A DNA stretch of 17,873 nt from UBA1367 sp040268355 (GCA_040268355.1 JAWRIT010000108.1:1-17873), one strand, 5' to 3'. Shown: positions 1 to 6,958, counted from the first letter of the stretch. Program-made: numbers and translations. The notes: generated by a model not told the origin, from the sequence alone.

Positions 1-21
1 CCCCCCCCCCCCCCCCCCCCC
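1..21. repeat. Poly-C homopolymer at window edge
   Basis: Twenty-one consecutive C residues open the window, followed by GCCCC. Read on the minus strand this is a poly-G run about 50 nt downstream of the arcA-like stop codon. It could be a real homopolymer, which would be length-variable, or a sequencing or assembly artefact at a contig end. The sequence cannot decide between these. Confidence 0.8.
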
Positions 22-70
22 GCCCCGCTTCGGAGATCCCACGGGCATGGTGGCTCGAGCTCGCCCGCCC

Positions 71-1279
71 CTAGGCATCCTCGCGCTCGATGGGGAGGCA
101 CATGCAGCGGCAGCCGCCTCGCCCGCGCGAAAGCTCCGGCGCGGCAAAGGCGTGCACCGTGAGCCCCGCCTTCTCGAGCAGGTCGAGCGTGACCTCCGCC
201 CGCAGGAACCCGACGACCTCGCCGGGGGCGATGGCCAGCACGTTCGATCCCATGTTCCAGGTCTCCCAGGCGCTGGCGATGGGGTCATCGCCTCCGCAGG
301 GGATGAGGTTGACGGCCGTGGTGTCCAAGGCCTCGCACAGCGCCTTGCGCCAGTCGTTGCTCACGAACTCGGCGCGCGGATCCTCGTAGGCGTCGTAGGT
401 CAGCTTGTACACGGGCACGTTCCCCGAGAGCAGCGGGTTGTAGATGAAGGTCTCGTGGTCCACCATCGAGAGCATGTCGTCCAGGTACATGTTCTGGCGG
501 TTCTGCTCGAGGTCAAAGACGTAGACCGAGCTGAAGCCGTGCTTGAACAGGCTTTCGGCCACGATCTCGATGGCCTGCGGCTCGGTCCGTTGGCTGGAGC
601 CGATGCACACGGTCTTGTGGTTGAGGATCATGAAGTTGCCACCCTCAAGGACGTAGTCGTACTTCTCGGGGTAGAGGTTGTCCACGATCTTGCCCTTGTA
701 GGCGGGCGCGCTCTGCACGATGTACTTCATCATGAGGGGCTCGCGACGACGCGCCTCCATGCGCATGCGCGAGAGGATGTAGGAGTCGCCCACGTTGATG
801 GAGCTGTCGCGCGTGAAGTGCGTGTTGGTGAGGGGTTTGACCAGGAAGAGCTCCTGCTTGGAGACAAGGCCGGCCAGCGTGGTCACGTCGCCTATGGCGG
901 GGTTGTTGCCGCGAATGCCGCAGTAGACGCACTCGATGAACTCCTCGAGCTCAAGCGACTCGTAATAGCTGCGAGTCGACTCGGCCAGCCCCTCGGAGGG
1001 GAGGTTGGAGGCCGCCACGAACTCGTTGATGAAGGAGGTGCGCATCCAGGGGTCACGCATGGCCTGGCAGAACAAGTCACGCATCTCGAGCACCTCGACA
1101 CCTGCGTCGCGCAGGACGCCGGTGAACAGGTCGTGCTCGGCCTGGGCGGAGGGGAGGAAGGGCGTGTCCTCGAACAGCATCTCCTCGAGCATGGACGGAT
1201 GGATCTGCTTGAGCTCGTTGCCCGGACGGTGCACCATGACGGTCTTGAGCTGGCCAATCTCAGAGTATGCGTGAATCAT
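71..1279 (-). CDS. arcA: Arginine deiminase family protein (ArcA-like), catalytic His replaced by Tyr
   Basis: 402 residues, close to the usual ArcA length of about 400-420. Arginine deiminase converts L-arginine to citrulline and ammonia in the cytoplasm, the first step of the arginine dihydrolase pathway. Visible family motifs are FTRDS at 155-159 (Asp158), EGGN at 212-215 (Glu212), SQRT at 229-232 (Arg231), WNMGSNVLAIAPG at 341-353, and a C-terminal GRGG-x-RC loop with the nucleophilic Cys at 392. The canonical HLD catalytic motif reads MYLDD at 264-268, so the expected His is Tyr265 while Asp267 is kept. EGGD is EGGN and SERT is SQRT. The start ATG has AGAAAGG (1296-1290) about 10 nt upstream. 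The gene is divergent from prfA, and no arcB or arcC is visible, though the window ends 70 bp downstream. The fold assignment is firm. Deiminase activity is doubtful, and it may be a paralogue with another role. Confidence 0.85.
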   Translation of the reverse strand: MIHAYSEIGQLKTVMVHRPGNELKQIHPSMLEEMLFEDTPFLPSAQAEHDLFTGVLRDAGVEVLEMRDLFCQAMRDPWMRTSFINEFVAASNLPSEGLAESTRSYYESLELEEFIECVYCGIRGNNPAIGDVTTLAGLVSKQELFLVKPLTNTHFTRDSSINVGDSYILSRMRMEARRREPLMMKYIVQSAPAYKGKIVDNLYPEKYDYVLEGGNFMILNHKTVCIGSSQRTEPQAIEIVAESLFKHGFSSVYVFDLEQNRQNMYLDDMLSMVDHETFIYNPLLSGNVPVYKLTYDAYEDPRAEFVSNDWRKALCEALDTTAVNLIPCGGDDPIASAWETWNMGSNVLAIAPGEVVGFLRAEVTLDLLEKAGLTVHAFAAPELSRGRGGCRCMCLPIEREDA

Positions 1280-1495
1280 GTATCTTCAGCCTTTCTGTAC
1301 TCAAATCGGTGCAAATGGTTAAAACCGCACTTTAATCATCGCGTTACAAGGTGAATACAACCAATAAAACCGCCTAGTTATTCCGTAAACGGTACGTTGT
1401 GGCACGGATGGACGAAGGGGGAGGGGGCAGTCCGACCAAGGCGAGGAAGACAGATGCCGCCCGCCGGCAGCGGCGCGGCCGGTTGTGCTCATGCT

Positions 1496-1523
1496 GTGCG
1501 CCACGGTGGCGCGCCGTGCGCCA
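1496..1523. repeat. Operator-like repeat cluster upstream of prfA
   Basis: The octamer GTGCGCCA occurs at 1496-1503 and again at 1516-1523, exactly 20 bp apart (about two helical turns). Between them lies a perfect inverted repeat, GCGCCAC / GTGGCGC (1498-1504 and 1506-1512), with one central base. It sits about 35-60 bp upstream of the prfA -10 candidate, so a protein-binding site is plausible. I do not recognise the motif. In such GC-rich sequence some repetition arises by chance. Confidence 0.4.
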
Positions 1524-1555
1524 GATGAATAGGAGACCCGTCGTGGGTGGTATTC

Positions 1556-1561
1556 TATAAA
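1556..1561 (+). promoter_or_regulatory. -10 element for prfA
   Basis: TATAAA matches the TATAAT consensus at five of six positions and stands out in GC-rich sequence. No good -35 hexamer is found 16-18 bp upstream. Transcription starting near 1568 would give a leader of about 46 nt before prfA. Confidence 0.45.
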
Positions 1562-1576
1562 GGTTAAACCAACGCC

Positions 1577-1595
1577 TGCCGCCCCCTTGGCGGCA
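1577..1595 (+). promoter_or_regulatory. Hairpin in prfA leader next to the Shine-Dalgarno
   Basis: Perfect 7-bp inverted repeat TGCCGCC / GGCGGCA with a 5-nt loop (ccctt). It ends 6 nt before the Shine-Dalgarno AAGGAG at 1602-1607. The stem is nearly all G-C and should be stable in RNA. It could stabilise the mRNA 5' end or adjust translation initiation. No U-tract follows, so it is not a standard terminator. Confidence 0.5.
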
Positions 1596-1613
1596 TCATC
1601 CAAGGAGCCAACG

Positions 1614-2681
1614 ATGCGAGACAAGCTCGAGAAGCTGCTCGACGCCTACGCCGAGCTGGAGAAGAAGATGGTGGATCCGGCCGTGGCCTCCGATCCCAAG
1701 GAGTACGCGCGCATCGCCAAGGAGCACGCCGGCCAGGAGAGCCTGGTCGCCCGTGCGCGCGAGTACCTCTCCGCCCTCGATGACATCGAGGTCGCCAAGG
1801 AGATGCTGCGCGAGGCGACCGACGCCGAGGAGAAGGAGATGCTGAGCGACGACATCTCCGTCAACGAGGCGAAGCTCCCGGCACTGGAGGACGAGATCAA
1901 GATCATGCTCATCCCCGGCGACCCCAACGACGAGAAGGACACCATCGTCGAGATCCGCGCGGGCGTCGGTGGGGACGAGGCGGCCATCTTCGCGGGCGAC
2001 CTCTTCAAGATGTACCAGCGATTCGCCGAGTCCCATCGATGGAAAGTTGAGATCCTCTCCTCGAGCCCGAGCGAGGTGGGCGGCTTCAAGACCATCGAGT
2101 TCAAGGTCACCGGCGACAAGGTCTACTCGGTCATGAAGTACGAGAGCGGCGTGCATCGCGTGCAGCGCGTCCCCAAGACCGAGAGCCAGGGCCGCATCCA
2201 AACCTCCACGGCCACCGTCGCGGTGCTGCCCGAGGCCGACGAGATCGACATCCAGATCAACCAGGAGGACCTGCGCATCGACACCTACTGTGCGAGCGGT
2301 CCCGGCGGGCAGGGGGTCAACACCACCTACTCCGCCGTGCGCATCACGCACCTGCCCACAGGGACCGTGGTGCAGTCGCAGGACCAGCGCTCGCAGATCC
2401 AGAACCGCGAGGTCTGCATGCAGATGCTGCGCGCGCGCCTCTTTGAGATGGAGCTTGAGAGGCAGCAGGCGGAGCAGGGCGCCTCGCGTCTCGCCCAGAT
2501 CGGGCATGGCAACCGCTCCGAGAAGATCCGCACCTACAACCAGCCCCAGGATCGCGTGACCGACCACCGCATCGGCTTCAACGGCACCTACAACGGCGTG
2601 CTGCTTGGCGACGCGCTGCCCAGCGTGATCGACGCCCTCGCCGCCGCCGAGCGCGCAGAGAAGCTCGCAGAGGCCGTGTAA
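1614..2681 (+). CDS. prfA: Peptide chain release factor 1
   Basis: 355 residues, the normal RF1 length. RF1 recognises UAA and UAG in the ribosomal A site and triggers peptidyl-tRNA hydrolysis. The GGQ catalytic motif is at 231-233 within a conserved block (S228-PGGQGVNTTYSAVRITH). The codon-recognition tripeptide is PKT at 187-189, which is the PxT class of RF1 and not the SPF of RF2. The acidic helical N-terminal domain spans about 1-100, and no frameshift site of the RF2 type is present. I chose ATG 1614 because AAGGAG lies 6 nt upstream. A TTG at 1587 would add nine residues but falls inside the leader hairpin. It is the first gene of a translation-related cluster, with prmC 26 nt downstream. 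Its own stop is TAA. Confidence 0.97.
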   Translation: MRDKLEKLLDAYAELEKKMVDPAVASDPKEYARIAKEHAGQESLVARAREYLSALDDIEVAKEMLREATDAEEKEMLSDDISVNEAKLPALEDEIKIMLIPGDPNDEKDTIVEIRAGVGGDEAAIFAGDLFKMYQRFAESHRWKVEILSSSPSEVGGFKTIEFKVTGDKVYSVMKYESGVHRVQRVPKTESQGRIQTSTATVAVLPEADEIDIQINQEDLRIDTYCASGPGGQGVNTTYSAVRITHLPTGTVVQSQDQRSQIQNREVCMQMLRARLFEMELERQQAEQGASRLAQIGHGNRSEKIRTYNQPQDRVTDHRIGFNGTYNGVLLGDALPSVIDALAAAERAEKLAEAV

Positions 2682-2707
2682 GGGCACCGATCGGAGCGAG
2701 GCGCCAG

Positions 2708-3598
2708 ATGCCCAACATGCCCACCGAAACCTGGACCGTGAAGCGCGTGCTCGACTGGACGGTCGGGTACCTGGATCGCAAGGGAGACGAGCGCCCCAGG
2801 CTCTCGGCCGAGTGGCTGCTGTGCGCGGTCACCGGCCTCTCGCGCGTGGAGGTCTACACCAACTTCGACCGCCCGCTCGACGTCGACGAGCTTGCCGCCA
2901 TGCACGAGGGCGTCGCCCGACGGGGAAGAGGGGAGCCCCTGCAGTACGTGACGGGCGAGATGCCCTTTCGGCACATCATCATGCGGTGCGAGGAGGGGGT
3001 CCTCATCCCGCGCCCCGAGACCGAGGTGCTGGTCGACGCCTGCCTCGAGGTCATAAGGGACGTGGAGGCGCCGCGCGTGCTGGAGGTGGGGACCGGCACA
3101 GGCTGCATCGCCCTCTCGCTGGCGACGGAGTGCCCGGGCACGCGCGTCATCGCGACCGACGTCTCGCCACGCGCCGTGGCGCTTGCCAAGCGCAATCGGG
3201 ACGCGCTGGGACTGGCGGGCGTGGTCGACATCGTGGCGTGCGACCTGGCGGCGGCGGTCCCCGAAGCCCTCTGGGGCACCTTCGACCTGCTTGTCTCCAA
3301 CCCGCCCTACATCCCGACCGCCGTGCTCGAGAGCGAGGTTCCCGCCGAGGTCAAGGATCATGAGCCGCACCTCGCGCTCGATGGTGGGCCCGACGGGCTC
3401 GACGTCTTTCGGCGCCTTTTGGAGCTGGCGCCCATCATGCTGAGGCCGCAGGCCGTGTTCGCCTGTGAGCTGTCGGAGGACAACGTGGGCGCTGCGGCCG
3501 ACCTCTGCCGTGCGGCGGATGGGTGGGCCTCGGCGGAGGTGCTCGACGACCTGACCGGTCGCCCACGCGTGCTCGTGGCACGGCGCTCGAAGGAGTAG
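2708..3598 (+). CDS. prmC: Release factor glutamine methyltransferase
   Basis: 296 residues. PrmC transfers a methyl group from S-adenosylmethionine to the glutamine of the GGQ motif in release factors, raising termination efficiency. Seen in the sequence: an N-terminal helical release-factor-binding domain (about 1-85), the conserved LIPRPETE segment at 99-106, the SAM-binding motif EVGTGTGCIAL at 126-136, and the catalytic NPPY at 198-201, typical of N5-glutamine methyltransferases. GAGG at 2698-2701 lies 6 nt before ATG 2708. An in-frame ATG three codons later is less well placed. The gene follows prfA, whose product is its substrate, and its last codons contain the Shine-Dalgarno of the next gene, so it is probably co-transcribed with both. 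Confidence 0.95.
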   Translation: MPNMPTETWTVKRVLDWTVGYLDRKGDERPRLSAEWLLCAVTGLSRVEVYTNFDRPLDVDELAAMHEGVARRGRGEPLQYVTGEMPFRHIIMRCEEGVLIPRPETEVLVDACLEVIRDVEAPRVLEVGTGTGCIALSLATECPGTRVIATDVSPRAVALAKRNRDALGLAGVVDIVACDLAAAVPEALWGTFDLLVSNPPYIPTAVLESEVPAEVKDHEPHLALDGGPDGLDVFRRLLELAPIMLRPQAVFACELSEDNVGAAADLCRAADGWASAEVLDDLTGRPRVLVARRSKE

Positions 3599-3602
3599 GG
3601 CC

Positions 3603-4241
3603 ATGGGCGCGATCGTGCAGGTGGACCAGGTGCGGCCGGGACGCTCGGCGCTCGACGAGGCGCTGGCGACGCTCGCCTTCGGCGGGGTGCTCGTCATGCC
3701 CACCGACTCGGTTTACGGCATCGGGTGCGCCGCGACACCGTCCAACCCCGCCTATGAGCGCATCTTTGCCATCAAGCGCCGCGATCGCGCCCAGGCGCTT
3801 CCGTGGCTGGTCGCTGACACGGACGACCTCGTGCGCTACGGCGCGGAGGTGCCCGCCTACGCTACGACGCTCTCCGAGCGCTTCTGGCCTGGGGCGCTCA
3901 CGGTGGTGGTGCGCGCCTCGCAGGCCGTTCCCTCGGAGTATCGGGCGACGGACGGCACGATAGCCCTGCGTTGCCCCGACTCGAACCTCGTGCGGACCCT
4001 GGCCCGCGCCGTCGGCGTGCCCCTGGCGACGACCAGCGCGAACACCCATGGCGCAGACGCCCCGACCACCGCCTCGGGGATCGAGGAGCGCATCGTCGCC
4101 GAGGCCGACCTGACGCTTGACGCGGGTCCTGCGCCGGTGGGGGTGGCCTCCACCATTGTCGCGTGCACCGAGGCCGAGCCGCGCGTCCTGCGGGAGGGAG
4201 CCATTCCGGCTGCGCAGATCATGGCCGTCGCCCGCGGGTGA
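3603..4241 (+). CDS. tsaC: L-threonylcarbamoyladenylate synthase (YrdC/Sua5 family)
   Basis: 212 residues, a single YrdC-like domain without the long C-terminal extension of full-length Sua5. The enzyme makes threonylcarbamoyl-AMP from threonine, bicarbonate and ATP, the first step of N6-threonylcarbamoyladenosine (t6A37) synthesis on ANN-decoding tRNAs. Family motifs seen: PTDSVYGIG at 33-41, the basic KRR patch at 58-60, FWPGALTVVV at 94-103, ALRCP at 121-125, TSAN at 144-147 and STIV at 183-186. The start ATG is 4 nt after the prmC stop, and its Shine-Dalgarno AAGGAG (3590-3595) lies within the prmC coding end, which suggests translational coupling. tsaC or sua5 next to prmC is a common bacterial arrangement. 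Confidence 0.94.
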   Translation: MGAIVQVDQVRPGRSALDEALATLAFGGVLVMPTDSVYGIGCAATPSNPAYERIFAIKRRDRAQALPWLVADTDDLVRYGAEVPAYATTLSERFWPGALTVVVRASQAVPSEYRATDGTIALRCPDSNLVRTLARAVGVPLATTSANTHGADAPTTASGIEERIVAEADLTLDAGPAPVGVASTIVACTEAEPRVLREGAIPAAQIMAVARG

Positions 4242-4334
4242 GCGCGCCGACCATCTCTGCGACAAAGTCATGGGCATGGCAAGCGTTACGCATCGGTAAT
4301 CTCACATGCGCTACGCTACGGAACGGACACTGCG

Positions 4335-4367
4335 CGGGCGAGGCTCGTCCTGCCCGTCGCACGACGG
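4335..4367 (+). promoter_or_regulatory. Overlapping alternative hairpins upstream of glyA
   Basis: Stem 1 pairs CGGGC+AGG (4335-4343, one bulged G at 4340) with CCT+GCCCG (4349-4356) around a 5-nt loop. Stem 2 is the perfect inverted repeat CCGTCG / CGACGG (4354-4359 and 4362-4367). The two share bases 4354-4356 and cannot form fully at once. They lie 17-49 nt before the glyA Shine-Dalgarno (4384-4388). I see no conserved glycine, SAM or folate riboswitch core. No convincing promoter hexamers were found in the 152-bp tsaC-glyA gap. Confidence 0.35.
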
Positions 4368-4393
4368 CCTCATCACGTCAGACGGGAGCACGC

Positions 4394-5653
4394 ATGTATC
4401 TTGATCACCTGTCCGCCCAGGACCCCGAGCTTGCATCGGCCATCACTGACGAGCTTGCCCGCCAGCGCACGTCCATCGAGCTCATCGCCTCGGAGAACTT
4501 TGTGAGCCTCGCGGTCATGGAGGCCGTCGGCAGCCCCCTCACCAACAAGTACGCCGAGGGCCTGCCGGGGCACCGCTACTACGGCGGCTGCTGGGCAGTC
4601 GATGCGGTCGAGGACATTGCCCGCGACCGTGCCAAGCGGCTCTTTGGTGCCGCCTACGCAAACGTCCAGCCCCATTCCGGCGCACAGGCCAACTATGCCG
4701 CCACCAGCGTCTTTGCCAAGCCCGGTGACACCATCATGGGCATGGACCTCTCCAACGGCGGGCACCTGACCCACGGTAGCCCCGCCAACTACTCGGGCAA
4801 GCTCTTCGACGTGGTCTCCTACGGCCTCGCCGAGCAGACCGAGCGCATCGACTACGACGACGTCGCGGCCAAGGCGGAGCGCCACCGTCCCAAGCTGATC
4901 ATCGCCGGCGCGTCCGCCTACCCGCGCGTGATCGACTTCGAGCGCTTCGCCGAGATCGCGCGGTCGGTGGGGGCGGCGCTCATGGTGGACATGGCCCACA
5001 TCGCGGGCCTCGTCGCCACCGGCGCCCATCCCAGCCCAATGCCCTGGGCCGACGTGGTCACCACCACCACGCACAAGACCCTGCGCGGCACGCGTGGTGG
5101 CCTCATCCTCTGGAACGACGAGGCCCTCACCAAGCCGATGAACTCCGCCGTCTTTCCCGGCAGCCAGGGCGGTCCGCTCGAGCACGTCATCGCCGGCAAG
5201 GCCGTGGCCTTCGGCGAGGCGCTGCGCCCCGAGTTCTCCACCTACATCGCCGGCGTCTGCGCCAACGCCAAGGCGCTCGGGCGCGGCATGGAGGCGAAGG
5301 GCCTGCGCATGGTCACGGGCGGCACCGACAACCACCTGCTGCTCGTGGACCTTACCAGCGCAGGGGAGGACGTCACCGGCAAGCTCGCCGAGAACGCCCT
5401 CGACGAGGTGGGCATCACCGTCAACAAGAACACCATCCCCGGTGAGCAGCGCAGCCCCTTCGTGACGAGTGGCATCCGCGTCGGCTCGGCCGCGATGACG
5501 ACGCGCGGCTTTGGCGAGGACGAGGCCGAGCGCATCGGCGAGCTGATCGGCGAGGTCGTCACCAACCTGGACGACCAGGATGCGCTCGCCGCCGTGAAGG
5601 CGGAGGTCGCCGAGCTGCTCTCCGCGCATCCGCTCTACCCCGAACTGGGCTGA
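4394..5653 (+). CDS. glyA: Serine hydroxymethyltransferase
   Basis: 419 residues, the usual bacterial length. This PLP enzyme interconverts serine plus tetrahydrofolate with glycine plus 5,10-methylene-tetrahydrofolate in the cytoplasm, the main source of one-carbon units. Seen: ELIASENFVS at 29-38, NKYAEGLPGHRYYGG at 51-65, the HSGAQAN segment at 94-100, DMAHIAG at 199-205, and the Schiff-base lysine K228 in TTTTHKTLRGTRGG. The C-terminal PFVTSGIRVGSAAMTTRG block is intact. ATG 4394 follows GGGAG (4384-4388) by 5 nt and gives the conserved N-terminus. The open frame extends further upstream into tsaC, but that part has no family similarity. The gene is 152 bp after tsaC and 182 bp before upp, so it may have its own promoter. 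Two inverted repeats follow its stop. Confidence 0.97.
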   Translation: MYLDHLSAQDPELASAITDELARQRTSIELIASENFVSLAVMEAVGSPLTNKYAEGLPGHRYYGGCWAVDAVEDIARDRAKRLFGAAYANVQPHSGAQANYAATSVFAKPGDTIMGMDLSNGGHLTHGSPANYSGKLFDVVSYGLAEQTERIDYDDVAAKAERHRPKLIIAGASAYPRVIDFERFAEIARSVGAALMVDMAHIAGLVATGAHPSPMPWADVVTTTTHKTLRGTRGGLILWNDEALTKPMNSAVFPGSQGGPLEHVIAGKAVAFGEALRPEFSTYIAGVCANAKALGRGMEAKGLRMVTGGTDNHLLLVDLTSAGEDVTGKLAENALDEVGITVNKNTIPGEQRSPFVTSGIRVGSAAMTTRGFGEDEAERIGELIGEVVTNLDDQDALAAVKAEVAELLSAHPLYPELG

Positions 5654-5672
5654 CGACCCGGGCACAGAGGGA

Positions 5673-5708
5673 CACTGACACAGAGGAAGAGGCACCTCTG
5701 TGTCAGTG
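5673..5708 (+). terminator. Long perfect hairpin downstream of glyA
   Basis: A 14-bp perfect inverted repeat (5673-5686 with 5695-5708; arm CACTGACACAGAGG) encloses an 8-nt loop. It starts 20 nt after the glyA stop. No U-tract follows, so it is not a textbook intrinsic terminator, but hairpin-only terminators have been proposed in high-GC actinobacteria. The octamer CACAGAGG also occurs just upstream at 5663-5670 and offers an alternative pairing partner for the right arm. Confidence 0.55.
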
Positions 5709-5725
5709 AGACGCCACACGTCGCG

Positions 5726-5777
5726 GCAAAATAGTCCCGACTCGCCTTCTGTCCGGGGTGGGTCGGGACCCTTTTGC
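5726..5777. terminator. Second inverted repeat between glyA and upp, A-tract/T-tract flanked
   Basis: The outer stem GCAAAA / TTTTGC (5726-5731 and 5772-5777) and the inner stem GTCCCGAC / GTCGGGAC (5734-5741 and 5762-5769) are separated by a 2x2 internal loop, with a 20-nt apical loop. The short T run on the right and A run on the left resemble a weak bidirectional terminator. Its right edge lies 14 bp before the upp -10 candidate, so it could equally be an operator overlapping the -35 region. Confidence 0.45.
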
Positions 5778-5783
5778 GCTGCA

Positions 5784-5797
5784 AAGTCGACTAGAAT
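5784..5797 (+). promoter_or_regulatory. upp promoter -10 with adjacent palindrome
   Basis: TAGAAT at 5792-5797 matches the -10 consensus at five of six positions. It is immediately preceded by the 8-bp palindrome AGTCGACT (5784-5791). No good -35 hexamer is present; the expected place is occupied by the right arm of the preceding inverted repeat. Transcription would start about 30 nt upstream of the upp ATG. Confidence 0.4.
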
Positions 5798-5835
5798 AAG
5801 AAAGATTGTGACGCCCAGCCGAAAGGGGGACCATC

Positions 5836-6480
5836 ATGCCCGACTACGACGCGAGTCGCCTGACCATCGTCGACCACCCGCTCGTGCAGCACAAGCTGCA
5901 CATTCTGCGAGACAAGAACACTTCGACGAAGGACTTCCGCGAACTGGTCACCGAGCTTGCGATCTTTGAGGGCTACGAGGCCCTGCGCGACCTCCCCCTT
6001 GAGGACGTCGAGGTCGAGACCCCGTTGGAGACCATGGTCGGCAAGCAGGTCGCCGGCAAGAAGATCGCCATCATCCCCATCCTGCGTGCCGGTCTGGGCA
6101 TGGTGTACGGCATCCTGAGCCTAGTCCCCTCCGCCCGCGTCGGCCACGTCGGCATGTACCGCGACCCCGGGACCCATGAGCCGGTGCAGTACTACTGCAA
6201 GTTCCCGCCCCAGATCGAGGAGCGCACCTGCCTGATCGTCGACCCGATGCTCGCCACGGGCGGCTCGCTGACGGCGGCCGTCAAGTTCCTGCGCGACGCC
6301 GGCGTGACCGACATCCGCGCGCTTACGCTCGTCAGCTGCCCCGAGGGCGTCAAGGCCGTGCTCGACTTCGATCCTGACGTGCGTCTGTACACCTGCTCGG
6401 TCGACCGTCAGCTCAACGAGAGCGCCTACATCCTGCCGGGTCTTGGGGATGCGGGAGACCGCATCTACGGCACCAAGTAA
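5836..6480 (+). CDS. upp: Uracil phosphoribosyltransferase
   Basis: 214 residues. This enzyme makes UMP and pyrophosphate from uracil and PRPP in the cytoplasm (pyrimidine salvage). Seen: the helical N-terminus with LRDKNTSTKDFREL (25-38), a PILRAGLGM segment at 81-89, YYCKFP at 119-124, the PRPP-binding loop DPMLATGGS at 136-144, and the C-terminal uracil-binding signature YILPGLGDAGDRIYGTK at 198-214, all canonical. ATG 5836 follows the purine-rich Shine-Dalgarno AAAGGGGG by 6 nt. It lies between glyA and the ATP synthase operon, as I recall it does in Bacillus. A hairpin follows directly after its TAA stop. Confidence 0.97.
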   Translation: MPDYDASRLTIVDHPLVQHKLHILRDKNTSTKDFRELVTELAIFEGYEALRDLPLEDVEVETPLETMVGKQVAGKKIAIIPILRAGLGMVYGILSLVPSARVGHVGMYRDPGTHEPVQYYCKFPPQIEERTCLIVDPMLATGGSLTAAVKFLRDAGVTDIRALTLVSCPEGVKAVLDFDPDVRLYTCSVDRQLNESAYILPGLGDAGDRIYGTK

Positions 6481-6501
6481 CGCTCGGTCATACACCGGGC
6501 G
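6481..6501 (+). terminator. Hairpin abutting the upp stop codon
   Basis: CGCTCGGT (6481-6488) can pair with ACCGGGCG (6494-6501) over 8 bp, including one U-G wobble, around a 5-nt loop. It begins at the base after the upp stop. No U-tract follows. It overlaps by one base an 8-bp DNA palindrome, GCACGTGC (6501-6508). It probably marks the upp transcript 3' end; the remaining 142 bp to atpI should hold the atp promoter, but no clear -35/-10 pair was found there. Confidence 0.4.
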
Positions 6502-6643
6502 CACGTGCACGAACGCCGCAGGTCAACGCAGGCCCCTCGAATTGTGTCAGCGGCGCATTTTCGGCGGAGATGGTATGGTGTTTTTCGCACGACAATACTA
6601 GACTTCCAGCCGTCCGGATTTCCGGCGTTCGGGAGATGATTCC

Positions 6644-6958
6644 GTGGAGGGGACATGGCCCATTATCGTGGGTTCCTTGTCTGGCCTTGTGGGTGCGCTT
6701 CCCCCGGCGCTGCTGTTCGAACGGGCGCTGAGAGGCTCCCGACCGATCGAGGTGGCCAGCGGCCTCGTGAGCATCATGATTTCGTTCATGCTGCTTTCGG
6801 TCGCGCTGCTCATCGTTGCGGTGGTCGCTCGTAAGGATGTGCTGGTGTTTGGCTGTGCGGAGGTCGCCTCGTTCCTGCTGGTGTGGGTGATCGAGGCGTG
6901 GAGGGCATGGCGGGACGCGAACGAGTCCCGCCCGTCCGGGAGAAAGGATACGTGGTGA
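6644..6958 (+). CDS. atpI: ATP synthase subunit I (AtpI-like membrane protein)
   Basis: 104 residues with three clear hydrophobic segments (about 5-26, 37-62 and 64-85) and a basic C-terminal tail. AtpI proteins are poorly conserved inner-membrane proteins encoded first in atp operons and linked to c-ring assembly or stability. The assignment rests on position, size and topology rather than on a catalytic motif. The GTG start is supported by GGGAG (6631-6635), 8 nt upstream. Nearby ATGs at 6636 and 6655 are out of frame. Its TGA stop overlaps the GTG of atpB (GTGA), a typical coupled junction. An unrelated small membrane protein is possible but less likely in this position. Confidence 0.75.
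   Translation: MEGTWPIIVGSLSGLVGALPPALLFERALRGSRPIEVASGLVSIMISFMLLSVALLIVAVVARKDVLVFGCAEVASFLLVWVIEAWRAWRDANESRPSGRKDTW

Larger units (their letters stand above)
1280..1613. other. Divergent intergenic region between arcA-like gene and prfA
   Basis: This 334-bp region holds no convincing gene. Its left third (about 1290-1385) is conspicuously AT-rich for this genome and should carry the minus-strand promoter of the arcA-like gene. The best candidate there, TTGTAT at 1360-1355 and GATTAA at 1337-1332 with a 17-bp spacer, is weak. The central part is very GC-rich. The right part carries a cluster of repeats, a good -10 element and a leader hairpin for prfA, listed separately. Confidence 0.6.

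Noticed and set aside
47..1354. 435-codon plus-strand frame opposite the arcA-like gene
   Set aside because: It is antisense to a clear pentein-family gene, and its low-complexity translation matches no family I know.
1319..1624. 101-codon minus-strand frame in the arcA-prfA intergenic region
   Set aside because: It overlaps the prfA start and its leader hairpin, and its protein has no recognisable features. The region is better explained as regulatory.
1596..2687. 363-codon minus-strand frame opposite prfA, and similar long antisense frames at 2588-3703, 4373-5719, 9178-10113, 10321-11562, 11529-13010, 15015-16052 and 16460-17752
   Set aside because: All mirror well-supported genes and have the His/Val/Leu/Arg-rich composition of GC-rich shadow frames.
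4242..4393. Glycine, SAM or tetrahydrofolate riboswitch before glyA
   Set aside because: I looked for the conserved cores and saw none. Only short local hairpins are present.
6542..6600. atp operon promoter in the upp-atpI gap
   Set aside because: TTGTGT, TATGGT and AATACT hexamers are present, but no pair has acceptable spacing, so no promoter is called.
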